Shown: positions 25,950 to 34,749 of the stretch, one piece after another | Layout of the letters: each line of letters opens with the position of its first letter | Numbering within the stretch: the stretch's first letter is position 1 | Made by a program: the position numbers and the translations under genes | DNA from: Bog-473 sp963736525 | GTDB taxonomy: Bacteria > Actinomycetota > Acidimicrobiia > Acidimicrobiales > RAAP-2 | DNA: 64,000 nt | Assembly: GCA_963736525.1 (NCBI GenBank) | Contig: CAVTPF010000018.1 | Coordinates: 186,001 to 250,000, forward strand | Direction: 5' to 3' | Notes under the pieces: generated by a model | Told to the model about the DNA's origin: nothing | The model's database searches: none | What the model saw: the letters and a program-made list of their open reading frames with translations, nothing else

Positions 25950-28220
25950 GTGCTGCGGCAGGTCGACGCCCGGCTGTTGCTGCCGATCGTGCCGAGGACC
26001 GCCGTGGTCCTGCCCGGCGCCGCGGCGCTCGCGCCCGGGCTCGTCGAGGCGGGGCTGACGCTCGTCGAGGTCAACGGGGGCTCGGTCGGGCCGGTCGACG
26101 TGGTGGTCGCCGGTGCGGAGGAGGCGGAGGTTGCGCTCGGGCGTGCCGCCCGTTCCTACCTCCTCACCGGTCCCGTCGCCTCGTTGGCCCGGACACGCGG
26201 CCTGCAGGCGGAGGAGTACCTGGCCGTCCCCGACGTCCCGGGTGCCACCTTCCTGATCCCGCTGCGGCGGCTCGATGTCGTGCGGTACTTCTACCGGCGT
26301 CTCCGGGTGGCACCCACTCGGGCCAAGTGGCGGCGCAGCCGGCTGTTGGCGGACGCGCTGGCCCTGGGGGCACCACCACCCCAGGAGCGCACCCTGACGG
26401 TCGCGGCCCGTGAGTCGGTCACGCCGGCCGCCCTCGCGGCGGCGGCGGCGCTCGTCGGCAACGCCGAGGACGGCTGGCTCCTCAGCCTCGGGCCCGTTCT
26501 GGCCGAGGGCCGGGTCGTCTTCCAGGTCTTCGAGGGGGACGTCCCTCGCTACGTGGTGAAGTGCGACCGCCGGCCCGACGCGCACGCCCGGCTGGACCGC
26601 GGCGCGAGCACCGCCCTCCTTCACGACGCGGTGGCGACGAGCCCATTGGTCGCCGCCCGCGTGCCGCGGTCCCTCGGCTCGGTGCAGTACGAGGGCGGTG
26701 TCCTCGAGGTCGAGACGGCGGCCGACGGGTACCTGCTGACCGACATGTTGCGCGGGCCCTTCCCGCGTCGGGTGAAGGTGGCGGCCGTGGAGGCCGTGGC
26801 GGCATGGCTCCTCGCGCTGGCGGAGGCGACGCGCCATGCCTGCGAGCCCGGCGGGTCGTCCCTCACGGCACCGGAGCTCGACGGCGTGCCCCGGGTGCTC
26901 TGCCACGGGGATCTCTGGTCGGGCAACGTCATCGTCGACGACGACGGGATCTTCCAGGTGATCGACTGGGGCTACATCGAGCCCGACGGCCTGCCGCTCG
27001 GCGACCTGCTCACCCTGCTGTCCGGGTCGTTGGCCCAGCTCGACGGCGCGGACACCGACGAGGGGCGCGACCGGCACTTCGTCGAGCTCCTGACCGGCCG
27101 GCACCGGTCATCGCCGCCGCTCTTCGACTGGGTGCGGGCGATGGTCGATGCGCTCGAGCTGGACCCGGAGCTGGTGGGTCTGGTGGTGGAGGCGGCCCTG
27201 GCCGAGATGAGCGAGCGCCGCCTGCTCGACGAGGGCCTGGCGCCCGGCGACCCGGGTCGGGACGGTCCGGTCGCGCTTGCCGACCCCACCGTCCGCCGGG
27301 CGCGGCTCTGGACCACGACCCCGGGGTTGGGCCGCAGCTGGCAGGCCTGGCGCAGCGACGGACCGGAGGCGGGCAACGCGAACGGCGTGGCGGCGACGGG
27401 CAAGGCCGCCCTCCGGCACTCGGCTCGCCGGGCGGAGCGTGAGCTCGGCCACGGGTCGGCGCGGCTGGCGGGCCTCCTGGGCAAGGACCGCAGCGACGAG
27501 CTGGGGCGCGAGCGGGTGCTGGTCCTGGCGCCCCACCCCGACGACGAGACGCTGGCCTGCGGCGCGGTGCTTGCCCGTCACCGCGGCCGGGACACCGCCT
27601 TCGTCATCGTCGCCAGCGACGGGAGCCGTGGTGCCTACGGGGCCGAACCGGCGGCGCTCGCGGCGCGCCGCCGAACCGAGCTGGCGGCCGCCACCGCCGC
27701 GCTCGGGCTCGCACCGGCTCAGACCGACTGGTGGGGCTTCGAGGACGGCACCCTGTCCGCGCACGTAGGAGAGCTGATCGTGCGCCTCGGCCGCGCCTTC
27801 GACGAGATCCGCCCCGCGTTCGTGCTCTCGCCCTGGGCCCTCGACATCCACGCCGACCACGCCGCCCTCGGCCGCGCGGCCAGGGCGGCCGCCGCGGACC
27901 GGCCGGTCGAGTTGCTCGAGTACGTGACCTGGGCCTGGGACCGGCCCAGCGCGCTGCTCCGGGGGGCCGCAGGGCCGGAGGCCGACCTCACGCGGCGGCG
28001 CTCGGATTGGCTCCCGGCCGGACGGCCGGTCGCGGTGGCGACGGCGCCCGCGCTCGAGGCCAAGCGTGCGGCCCTCGCCTGCTACGGATCTCAGTTCGGC
28101 GGCCCCGGCACGGGCACCAGCCCCGGGGAGGCCTCCCTCGACGAGGCCCTGGTCGGGCTCTTCCTCAGCCGGGCAGAGGTGTTCTGGCCGGCGCCACGCT
28201 CTCGCCGCCGGCCACATTGA
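25950..28220 (+). CDS. APH-like kinase fused to PIG-L/LmbE-type deacetylase
   Basis: A 756-residue protein with three parts. Residues 1-150 form a domain I do not recognise (VDVVVAG, RYFYRRLRVAP). Residues about 175-420 are an aminoglycoside-phosphotransferase/choline-kinase-like fold, with the catalytic loop CHGDLWSGN (His319, Asp321) and the metal Asp339 in IDWG. Residues about 520-745 are an LmbE/PIG-L zinc deacetylase, with APHPDDE (529-533) and DIHADH (His634, His637). Phosphorylation and N-deacetylation of a sugar by one protein would fit the locus, but this is inference. The GTG start is three bases after the previous stop. The last 56 bases overlap the 3' end of the convergent GT2 gene. 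Confidence 0.78.
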   Translation: MLRQVDARLLLPIVPRTAVVLPGAAALAPGLVEAGLTLVEVNGGSVGPVDVVVAGAEEAEVALGRAARSYLLTGPVASLARTRGLQAEEYLAVPDVPGATFLIPLRRLDVVRYFYRRLRVAPTRAKWRRSRLLADALALGAPPPQERTLTVAARESVTPAALAAAAALVGNAEDGWLLSLGPVLAEGRVVFQVFEGDVPRYVVKCDRRPDAHARLDRGASTALLHDAVATSPLVAARVPRSLGSVQYEGGVLEVETAADGYLLTDMLRGPFPRRVKVAAVEAVAAWLLALAEATRHACEPGGSSLTAPELDGVPRVLCHGDLWSGNVIVDDDGIFQVIDWGYIEPDGLPLGDLLTLLSGSLAQLDGADTDEGRDRHFVELLTGRHRSSPPLFDWVRAMVDALELDPELVGLVVEAALAEMSERRLLDEGLAPGDPGRDGPVALADPTVRRARLWTTTPGLGRSWQAWRSDGPEAGNANGVAATGKAALRHSARRAERELGHGSARLAGLLGKDRSDELGRERVLVLAPHPDDETLACGAVLARHRGRDTAFVIVASDGSRGAYGAEPAALAARRRTELAAATAALGLAPAQTDWWGFEDGTLSAHVGELIVRLGRAFDEIRPAFVLSPWALDIHADHAALGRAARAAAADRPVELLEYVTWAWDRPSALLRGAAGPEADLTRRRSDWLPAGRPVAVATAPALEAKRAALACYGSQFGGPGTGTSPGEASLDEALVGLFLSRAEVFWPAPRSRRRPH

Positions 28221-29277
28221 GCGGCACCGGCCGGGTGGCCGGGGCCAGGAACGCCCGCTCGACGAGGCGGCGGGCGGCCGGACGGGGGGCGAGCGCGGTG
28301 GCGCCGAACCAGACGAAGCGCTTCAACCGGGCAAAGAGCGCGTAGTCGGGCTGCGTGGCCACCGCGGCCATGCCCCGGGCGGCCACGCTCAGGACGCGGT
28401 CGCCGGGCAGGCGGTGCGCGGCGGGGTCGATGCGGAGCGAGCCCAGGCGGTACGAGGCGTAGGCCCAGTCGAGGGCGGCGCGGGGGTCGGGGTCGACCTC
28501 GAGACCGAGCTCCTCGCCCAGTCGCACCAGCATGGCCTGGCCCTCGGCGATCTCATCGAGACGGTCGTGCAGGAAGATGCCCGCGTCCCGCCTGATCTGC
28601 TTGCTGAAATTGTCGCCGTGCCAGCGGTAGTCACCCCCGGTGCCGACCAGGTTGACGACGGGACCGATGAGCGGCGTCGCCCAGGCCAGTGGCAGGTCGA
28701 CGTCGACGAAGCTGTGCCCCGGACCGAGGCATCGCAGGACGAGCTCGACGGTGTCGCGTCGGTACGCGTTGCCGCTGGTGGGCGGCCAGATGTAGGTGCG
28801 GCGGCGCAGCACGAGCCGGCTGAGGTCACCGTCGGGCATGACCCAGTTGCCGAGGGGCATGGTCCGGTCGGTGGGCAGGCCTTCCTCGGTGACCACACTG
28901 AGCCGCCATTGCACACGTCCGGCCCCGGGGCACCGCTCGAAGGCCTTGACCACCCGGGCCACCGTCCCGGCGTGGAGCAGATCGTCTGCATCGAGGAAGA
29001 TCACGTACGCCCCGCTGGTGGCCTTGAGACCGGCGACCGCAGCACTGAACTGCCCGCCGTTGGGCTGGCGGATCACCTGCACCCGGTCTGCGTAGGCGGT
29101 CAACACCTCCGCCGAGTCGTCCGTCGACCCGTCGTCCACCACGACCACCTCGACCCGGCCGTAGGTCTGGTTGAGGCAGCTCTCGATGGACTCGCCGACG
29201 AAGCGACCGTAGTTGTAGTTCCGCACGCAGATGCTGACCAGCGGCCGCCCGGTGCCGTTCCCCTCACCCTCCGCCAT
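28165..29277 (-). CDS. GT2 glycosyltransferase
   Basis: A 370-residue GT-A family 2 enzyme. Visible motifs are VSICVRNYNYGRFVGESIES, VVVDDGSTDDS (donor nucleotide) and VIFLDADDLL (DxD metal site). The C-terminal third is Arg/Ala-rich without clear transmembrane helices. The ATG at 29277 places the family start about 14 residues into the protein; upstream in-frame codons exist but add an unlike leader, and no strong Shine-Dalgarno is seen. It likely adds a sugar in the same surface-polysaccharide pathway as its neighbours. Its 3' end lies antisense to the end of the kinase-deacetylase gene. Confidence 0.87.
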   Translation of the reverse strand: MAEGEGNGTGRPLVSICVRNYNYGRFVGESIESCLNQTYGRVEVVVVDDGSTDDSAEVLTAYADRVQVIRQPNGGQFSAAVAGLKATSGAYVIFLDADDLLHAGTVARVVKAFERCPGAGRVQWRLSVVTEEGLPTDRTMPLGNWVMPDGDLSRLVLRRRTYIWPPTSGNAYRRDTVELVLRCLGPGHSFVDVDLPLAWATPLIGPVVNLVGTGGDYRWHGDNFSKQIRRDAGIFLHDRLDEIAEGQAMLVRLGEELGLEVDPDPRAALDWAYASYRLGSLRIDPAAHRLPGDRVLSVAARGMAAVATQPDYALFARLKRFVWFGATALAPRPAARRLVERAFLAPATRPVPLNVAGGESVAPARTPLPG

Positions 29278-29440
29278 CAGAGAAGTTTTCCACACGATCG
29301 AGCCGCCACCGCCCCGGGGTATCGCGAAGGCCCAGCGCTCGGGCCCTGAGGAGGGATTGTAATACGAGTTGCACCGTTGTGGTCCCGCGGTGCGCAGCCC
29401 GAGTTCTCCCGTCCCAAGGGCAACATGGATGCTCGGACGG

Positions 29441-29460
29441 TTGCACCGGTGATCGTGCAA
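29441..29460. promoter_or_regulatory. Possible operator with repeated TTGCACC
   Basis: TTGCAC at 29441 and GTGCAA ending at 29460 form an inverted repeat with an eight-base spacer. TTGCACC recurs at 29369 and 29467. All lie in the 270-base divergent gap between the GT2 gene and the GH76 gene, where TAATAC at 29360 could act as a -10. This may be a regulatory cluster, but there is no direct evidence. Confidence 0.3.
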
Positions 29461-29547
29461 GGTCGATTGCACCCCAGTCTCGATCGTGCTATTCCGTTCG
29501 CGGGAGCTCGTGCTCCACGCCGGGCGGGTGTCAATCGGAGGTGCGCC

Positions 29548-30999
29548 ATGCGGTCATGGAGGGTCTTCGTGATCACGGGTGCGCTGGTGCTGGCCGCGGC
29601 CGTGGGCGTCGTGCCTGCAGAGGCCGCTTCCGCGGCACCTCTGAGCACCACCGTCGTGCTTCCATCGAACGGAGCCACCGTCTCGGGCACGCAGGTCGTG
29701 CTCGACGCCGTCGCCTCTTCGGGTGTGACCCAGGTCCAGTTCGAGTTGACGAGTGGAACCCAGAACGGCTCGGTTGTCGTTACTGCCACGCCCACCCTCT
29801 ACGGCTGGTTGACCGAGTGGGACAGCAGCACGGTGGCCAACGGGACCTACAGCCTCGCGAGCATCGCCACCTCCTCCGGTGGGCAAACGAGTACCAGCCC
29901 GCGTATCAGCATCACGGTGAACAACTCGCCAGGGACGATCGCCGCCACCAAGACCGACGACCTGCTCGAGGCCTATGCCTCCTACAGCGCCCTGCAAGCG
30001 AACCTCTACCTACCAAGTAATTCTCTATATCAGGGTCTGCCCTCGAACACGTGTGATCCCTACTCATGCCTGTGGCCCTTCACCAACGCGACCGCCGGAA
30101 CGGCGTTCCTCTACGGCGTTCCCGGGGGCCAGCAGTTCCTCGGCGACGTGGACGCGCGCCTTACCGGTCTTGGCCACTACGCCGACGCCGCTGAGGTCTC
30201 ACCGACTGGGTCGCCACAGCCTCCTGCGTACGAATCTGCGGTCGCGCCGCCGCTCGGACCCGGCGGCGCGACGTACTTTGACGACAACGCATGGGTTGGC
30301 CTCGATCTCGTCCATGCATATCTCCTCACGTCGGACCCTTCTGATCTGACGTTGGCTCAGGACGAATTCAACTTCGACGTCGCGGGCTGGGACACGAGCG
30401 CCACCGACACCTGTCCGGGGGGCGTCTTCTGGGAGGATGCGGCGGGCAGCCAGCGCAATGTGACGGCCAACGGCGCCAGCGCAGAGCTCGGCCTGGAGCT
30501 CGATCAGCTGACTGGAGACAACACGGACCTGGCCTGGGCGGCGCGCATGTACCAGTGGGCCGTGACGTGCCTCCGCACCCCCGGCGGCCTCTACAACGAC
30601 CACATCAACGCTGATGGAAGCGTCAACTCGACCATCTGGAGCTACAACCAGGGAGTCATGGTCGGGGCCGGCGTGCTGCTGCACAAGCTGACGGGCACCA
30701 GCGCGTCTTTGAGTCAAGCGGAGCAGACGGCGTCGGCGGCCCTTCTGTACTTCGGGACAGGCCCGAACCTCATCAATCAGGGTCCAGCCTTCAACGCCAT
30801 CTATTTCCGTGACCTGTTGTATCTGAATCAAATCGCTCCGGATGACGGGTACGTGAGCGAGGCGCAAAGTTACGGATCGTACATGTGGACGCAGCGACAG
30901 GTGTCTTCGGGACTGTTCGAACCCCAGTACGGCGTCAATGGGACCGCTCCCATGGTCGAGATCTACTCGTTGCTCGCCGGGAGCCAACCCAGACCCTAG
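29548..30999 (+). CDS. Secreted GH76-type glycan hydrolase with Ig-like domain
   Basis: A 483-residue exported protein. Residues 1-29 form a signal peptide (ITGALVLAAAVGVV, then AEAASA). Residues about 33-128 form an Ig-like beta domain with YGWLTEWDSSTVANGTY. The rest resembles glycoside hydrolase family 76 (alpha-1,6-mannanase), with the catalytic-type Asp pair D245-D246 in YFDDNAWVGLDL and later GLYNDHIN and SYNQGVMVGAGVLLHK. GGAGG seven bases before ATG 29548 fixes the start. Codons are less GC-rich than in neighbours, which hints at transfer. It probably trims or remodels mannan-like surface glycans. Confidence 0.82.
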   Translation: MRSWRVFVITGALVLAAAVGVVPAEAASAAPLSTTVVLPSNGATVSGTQVVLDAVASSGVTQVQFELTSGTQNGSVVVTATPTLYGWLTEWDSSTVANGTYSLASIATSSGGQTSTSPRISITVNNSPGTIAATKTDDLLEAYASYSALQANLYLPSNSLYQGLPSNTCDPYSCLWPFTNATAGTAFLYGVPGGQQFLGDVDARLTGLGHYADAAEVSPTGSPQPPAYESAVAPPLGPGGATYFDDNAWVGLDLVHAYLLTSDPSDLTLAQDEFNFDVAGWDTSATDTCPGGVFWEDAAGSQRNVTANGASAELGLELDQLTGDNTDLAWAARMYQWAVTCLRTPGGLYNDHINADGSVNSTIWSYNQGVMVGAGVLLHKLTGTSASLSQAEQTASAALLYFGTGPNLINQGPAFNAIYFRDLLYLNQIAPDDGYVSEAQSYGSYMWTQRQVSSGLFEPQYGVNGTAPMVEIYSLLAGSQPRP

Positions 31000-31155
31000 A
31001 TCGCACGCGAGAGGCTTGCTCGGGTTCCCCCTCTCAAGCCTCGGCGAGTGCCTCAGACCCGCCATTCCGACGTAGGGCCTGCTCATCCTCGATCCGTCGG
31101 ATTAATCATTTGCAAGAGACCATCGGTCGAGTCGGTCCCAGCGTGCAGACGCTCA

Positions 31156-31176
31156 CGGGGTGCGCCAGTCGTGCCG
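31156..31176 (+). repeat. 21-base direct repeat, left copy
   Basis: CGGGGTGCGCCAGTCGTGCC begins at 31156 and recurs with one change at 31652. The two copies bracket the Nudix gene, so they may mark a past insertion or recombination. The 288-base gap 31000-31287 holds nothing else I recognise. Confidence 0.5.
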
Positions 31177-31287
31177 AACTGTCCCACCGGCCCGGCGGCG
31201 GGGCACCAGCGGCGTCAAAGAGAATGTCGGTCTTCTGGTTAGACGAGGCTTGCCGCCATCAGGAGAGCAGCCGAGGTACGGGGACAC

Positions 31288-31773
31288 GTGTACGCATCGG
31301 AGAATCCGTACCATTTCGCAATGGCTCTTCCCCTTCGCAAGGCCGTGGGAGCGGTCGTCATGGATGAAGACAGGCGACTGCTGCTCGTTCGCTTCGGGTT
31401 TCCCGGCGGGGCACTGTGGGCGGCGCCCGGAGGTGGGATCGAGGACGGGGAGTCCCATGAAGCAGCCATTCGGCGGGAGCTGCACGAGGAGGTGGGGTTA
31501 GAAGACGCCGAGATCGGTCCGGTCATCTGGAGACGGACACACATCTTTCCGCTCTCCCACGAGTTTGGCGGACAACGAGAGGACCTACTGACATCTGCTG
31601 CGTTAGCAATTCAATCCCGGTCTAAACATCCGAGTCGTCCGACGGCGCAGTCGGGGTGCGCCAATCGTGCCGGCTTCGTTCGGGGCTCCCTCGCGACGGC
31701 TTCTTGGGAGGGCGGGTGCGAGCCATCAGATGCTGCCCGGGTCAGTCCGTTCAGTCCGCAAGAGTCCAGGTGA
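31288..31773 (+). CDS. Nudix hydrolase, probably truncated at the C-terminus
   Basis: A Nudix-fold pyrophosphohydrolase of 161 codons. The Nudix box (GX5EX7REUXEEXGU) is complete at residues about 48-71, between LWAAP and EVGL. The N-terminal LRKAVGAVVMDEDRRLLLVRF is typical. After EFGGQREDLL at about residue 103 the expected core strands are missing, and the sequence becomes Ser/Arg-rich and unlike the family, so the last third is probably foreign DNA. The junction lies near 31590, close to one of a pair of 21-base repeats. GTG 31288 is used; ATG 31321 is possible. Activity is doubtful. Confidence 0.6.
   Translation: MYASENPYHFAMALPLRKAVGAVVMDEDRRLLLVRFGFPGGALWAAPGGGIEDGESHEAAIRRELHEEVGLEDAEIGPVIWRRTHIFPLSHEFGGQREDLLTSAALAIQSRSKHPSRPTAQSGCANRAGFVRGSLATASWEGGCEPSDAARVSPFSPQESR
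31652..31672 (+). repeat. 21-base direct repeat, right copy
   Basis: CGGGGTGCGCCAATCGTGCC starts at 31652 and matches 31156-31176 except for one base. It lies inside the odd C-terminal part of the Nudix reading frame. Confidence 0.5.
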
Positions 31774-31866
31774 GCAGGCCGATGGGGGAGCGGTCCACTG
31801 TCTTCGTGCGGCTCCGTCCGGGGTAATCCGCAAGCGTGTGTGACCTCGTGGTGAAACGCGGGCGCT

Positions 31867-32298
31867 TCAGAACGGCGGATCGCCGAGACCGTCGAGATAG
31901 GTGAGGTCCCGACCGTTGGGCAGAACGGCTCGACCCACGGACCCGTCGGACAGTCTCAGCTCAAACTCGCCCCGAGCGTGCAGGGGCCTCAAATCATCGG
32001 TCGCCAGCCCCCGAAATCGACCGTCCCAAGACGTCCGCAACGGTACGGATTCGGTTCCGCCAAGCGTCTCGACGTCCTCCACGAGCTCGCTTTTGGTCAA
32101 TCGGACTTCCGCCTCAAACTGCATGGTGCCGTCGACCCAGACCTCGACCGGTCCTTTGTAGTGGCGTTCCCTCGTCGTTCTCTGTGCCACGAGCAAGAGG
32201 CTATCCCTGGGCTTCGTCCCCAGCCGTAAGCTCACTGGAAGTGAACGTCGAGCGGAGCGCCGAGCGCTCCCTAGCTGGCTCGCCACCCTGATCTGCAT
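31867..32298 (-). CDS. Small hypothetical protein, DUF4873-like
   Basis: Up to 143 residues; the convincing part is the last 100. It reads YKGPVEVWVDGTMQFEAEV, has a central TSWDGRFRGL and ends YLDGLGDPPF. This all-beta pattern, with a Trp in the middle and a closing G-x-PPF, resembles actinobacterial DUF4873 proteins. That match is from memory and unverified. The N-terminal 35 residues are Arg/Ser-rich and lie opposite a remnant on the other strand, so translation may begin later, for example near 32190. No neighbour suggests a function. Confidence 0.5.
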   Translation of the reverse strand: MQIRVASQLGSARRSARRSLPVSLRLGTKPRDSLLLVAQRTTRERHYKGPVEVWVDGTMQFEAEVRLTKSELVEDVETLGGTESVPLRTSWDGRFRGLATDDLRPLHARGEFELRLSDGSVGRAVLPNGRDLTYLDGLGDPPF

Positions 32299-32544
32299 CC
32301 TTGCGCTCGTCGGCGTCTACTACGCGGCCCAAGGCATCAACGGCCTGATCGCCCCGGCCAAGCTCAGCCCCTGCGGCTCGGACAATCCGACCTGTGCCGT
32401 GCGTCCGACGCCCAAGCCGACCGGCACCACCACGACCACCCCCATCCTCACGCCGACCCCCGTACCAGCTCTCACACCGACCACCGCGCCCGCCCGCGCC
32501 GTCCAGCAGCCACCCGACAATCCATTCGCCGACGACCCAGCCCG
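32222..32544 (+). pseudogene. Remnant of a small membrane protein
   Basis: The plus-strand frame reads LPSWLATLICILALVGVYYA, then AQGINGLIAPAKLSPCGSDN, then a Thr/Pro-rich linker. This looks like the start of a single-helix membrane protein with an extracellular Cys-containing segment. No ATG, GTG or TTG precedes the helix in frame, so the 5' end seems lost. Meaningful sequence stops near 32544, where an opposite-strand remnant begins. I treat it as a decayed gene. Confidence 0.45.
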
Positions 32545-32737
32545 TCAACTGCGGGGCGCTCCCCGTCGGCCCGGGGGCCGGACCGCCGCCCGCAGGGTGC
32601 GCAGGGCTGCCGTGAGCGAAGCGCCCAACCGGCCGCCACGAGCCAGCACCTTGTTGAGCCGCAGCCGTAGCTCGATGGGGTCCGGCACCTTGTCGGGGAT
32701 GCCCGGGCGCAACTTGTCGCGGAGGCTGAGTATCGGT
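32545..32737 (-). pseudogene. C-terminal remnant of an unknown gene
   Basis: In the minus frame ending at TGA 32545-32547 the translation is GEPILSLRDKLRPGIPDK, then VPDPIELRLRLNKVLARGGR and LGASLTAALRTLRAAV. Codon third positions are G/C-rich as in real genes. An in-frame stop lies just upstream and there is no start codon with a ribosome site, so only the end of a gene survives. The parent family is not recognised. Confidence 0.4.
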
Positions 32738-32800
32738 TCACCTTTGCGTCACCCTCGCGGCCCTCGGTCCAGCGGATAGGGTCCCAAGACCGCTTAGCGG

Positions 32801-34639
32801 GTGCATCAATCGGGGTCAGACATGCTCCATCCGGGGACGTCGTCACCAGCGACGAAGAATGTGGAATCTCCTGGCCACGGAACTGTCGCGTCCCCGCCCC
32901 CGGACTGGCGGTCGTGGCTGATCCCCGTCGCCACTCTCGTCGGCTTCGCCATCCCCGCGGTGTCCTACCTCTGGATGATCCACGCCGACGGGGTCAACGT
33001 CATCAACGCGGACCAATGGGACGACGTGGCACTGATCGGTCATGCGTACGCGGGGACCCTGCACCTCTCGACACTGTGGGCACAGCACAACGAGAACCGC
33101 ATCTTCTTCCCCAACCTGATCGTCCTGGCCCTCGCCTACAGCACGCACTTCAACGTGGTGACCGAGGAGTACCTGAGCGCCCTCATGTTGTTCGGCGCCA
33201 CGGCACTCGTCATCTGCGCGCACAAGCGTCGCTCACCGGGGAGGCGGTGGATCTGGTACTGCCCGGTGGCGTTCCTGCTGCTCTCGCTCGCCCAGGCCGT
33301 CAACGCACTGTGGGGCTTCCAGATGGCCTGGTACCTGGTCCTCCTCATGGTCGTGTTGGCCCTGTTCCTGCTGGACCAGGAGCCGCTGCGATGGCCCGTC
33401 TTCGCAGGCGCCATCGCGGCGGCCGTCATCGCCAGCTTCTCGTCACTTCAGGGCTTGCTCGTATGGCCGGCCGGACTGCTGCTCATCTACCTGAGGCGCC
33501 GGGCCCCGCATCTCGCCGTTGCCTGGATCGGCTCCGCCGTCCTGGCCGGAGTGATCTACTTCGTCGGCTTCAACTTCAACGCCTCGCAGTCACCCAGCCA
33601 CGACGTGCTTCAGTATCCGGGGGCCACGTTCACATTCTTCCTCCAGGTCGTGGGCGACATCGTGGGGGAGAGTCAGCCGGGCATCCTCGTGACACTCTTC
33701 GGCTCGGTGCTGGTCGTGACGGCGATCTGGGCGCTGGTGCGGTTCGCCACCTGGGGACGGACCAGTACCGGATGCCGTCCCTTCGCCCTCTCGCTGATCC
33801 TTTATGGGCTCCTCTTCTCGGGATTGACCGCGTCAGGTCGATCCGCTCTAGCCGGGTTGGGATTCGGGGACGTGCAGAACCGCTACACGGTCTTCGCCAT
33901 CTTCGTCCTCGTCGGTTTGTACCTCGCCGTCTTGGACCCACCTCTCGCCTTCCAGCAGCGATCGTCGGAACGTGGTCCTCGATTGCCGGCGCGAAGCATT
34001 GGTGGACGGCGACACGTGCTCTCCGACCCTCTGTTCACCCTCGCTCGGGTCGTCGTCGGGGTGGGCATCGTCCTCACCGTGATATTCGGATCGGCCAACG
34101 GTATTGCCCAGGCGCGGTTGGCGCGCGACAACCGGCTCTATCTGGGACAGGTGACCGTCAGGGCCGACCAGTACCCGGCCCCGGTCGTCGTCAGCCTTTA
34201 TGGGCTGGAAACGGCCCAAATCATTCGCCGTCAGATCACGATAGCCAGAAACGACCGCCTCAGCCTCTTCGGCACTGGCGACGCGGCGAGGTACCTGAGC
34301 GAAAAGCCGCTTCAAGTTCATCTTGCGCCGCTACACGCGGCTTTCGCCCTTCCACGCAACGGGTCGGCGCTGCACGGCAAGCAGGTCCTGGACGTAGTCA
34401 CCTCGGACTCGTACGACGTCACGAGAGTTGACTACTTCCTGAGCGGCCCGGGACTTGCAGGCGCCTTGTTCGCCACCGGTGCCGGCACTAAGTACGGCTG
34501 GATCGCCGAATGGAACACGTCGAACGTGCCCAACGGCAGCTATGCGATCGACGCCACTGTCGATGACTCGGGAGGTCGATCGGTCAGGACCCCTCCAGTC
34601 GAGGTGCGTGTGGAGAATGTGAATCGTTCTCGTTCGTGA
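32801..34639 (+). CDS. Multi-pass membrane protein with C-terminal Ig-like domain
   Basis: About 612 residues. Ten or more hydrophobic helices occupy residues 35-440. The first outer loop contains ADQWDD and AQHNENRIFFPNL, in the position where GT-C glycosyltransferases carry acidic active-site residues, so a glycosyltransferase role is plausible but unproven. Residues about 515-607 form an extracellular beta domain with YGWIAEWNTSNVPNGSY, closely matching the domain in the GH76 protein at 29548. GTG 32801 is the earliest start and ATG 32822 is an alternative. A frameshifted partial paralogue lies just downstream on the other strand. Confidence 0.75.
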   Translation: MHQSGSDMLHPGTSSPATKNVESPGHGTVASPPPDWRSWLIPVATLVGFAIPAVSYLWMIHADGVNVINADQWDDVALIGHAYAGTLHLSTLWAQHNENRIFFPNLIVLALAYSTHFNVVTEEYLSALMLFGATALVICAHKRRSPGRRWIWYCPVAFLLLSLAQAVNALWGFQMAWYLVLLMVVLALFLLDQEPLRWPVFAGAIAAAVIASFSSLQGLLVWPAGLLLIYLRRRAPHLAVAWIGSAVLAGVIYFVGFNFNASQSPSHDVLQYPGATFTFFLQVVGDIVGESQPGILVTLFGSVLVVTAIWALVRFATWGRTSTGCRPFALSLILYGLLFSGLTASGRSALAGLGFGDVQNRYTVFAIFVLVGLYLAVLDPPLAFQQRSSERGPRLPARSIGGRRHVLSDPLFTLARVVVGVGIVLTVIFGSANGIAQARLARDNRLYLGQVTVRADQYPAPVVVSLYGLETAQIIRRQITIARNDRLSLFGTGDAARYLSEKPLQVHLAPLHAAFALPRNGSALHGKQVLDVVTSDSYDVTRVDYFLSGPGLAGALFATGAGTKYGWIAEWNTSNVPNGSYAIDATVDDSGGRSVRTPPVEVRVENVNRSRS

Positions 34640-34749
34640 ACCGGCGGTGGACGGTTCACCCCAAGTCCGATAGCGAGCCGCGGGTGAGCTTGGCCCCGCG
34701 GACCATGGTCCCTCCCGGCTTGCAACAGTTCCTCGCTGCCCAGGAAGGT

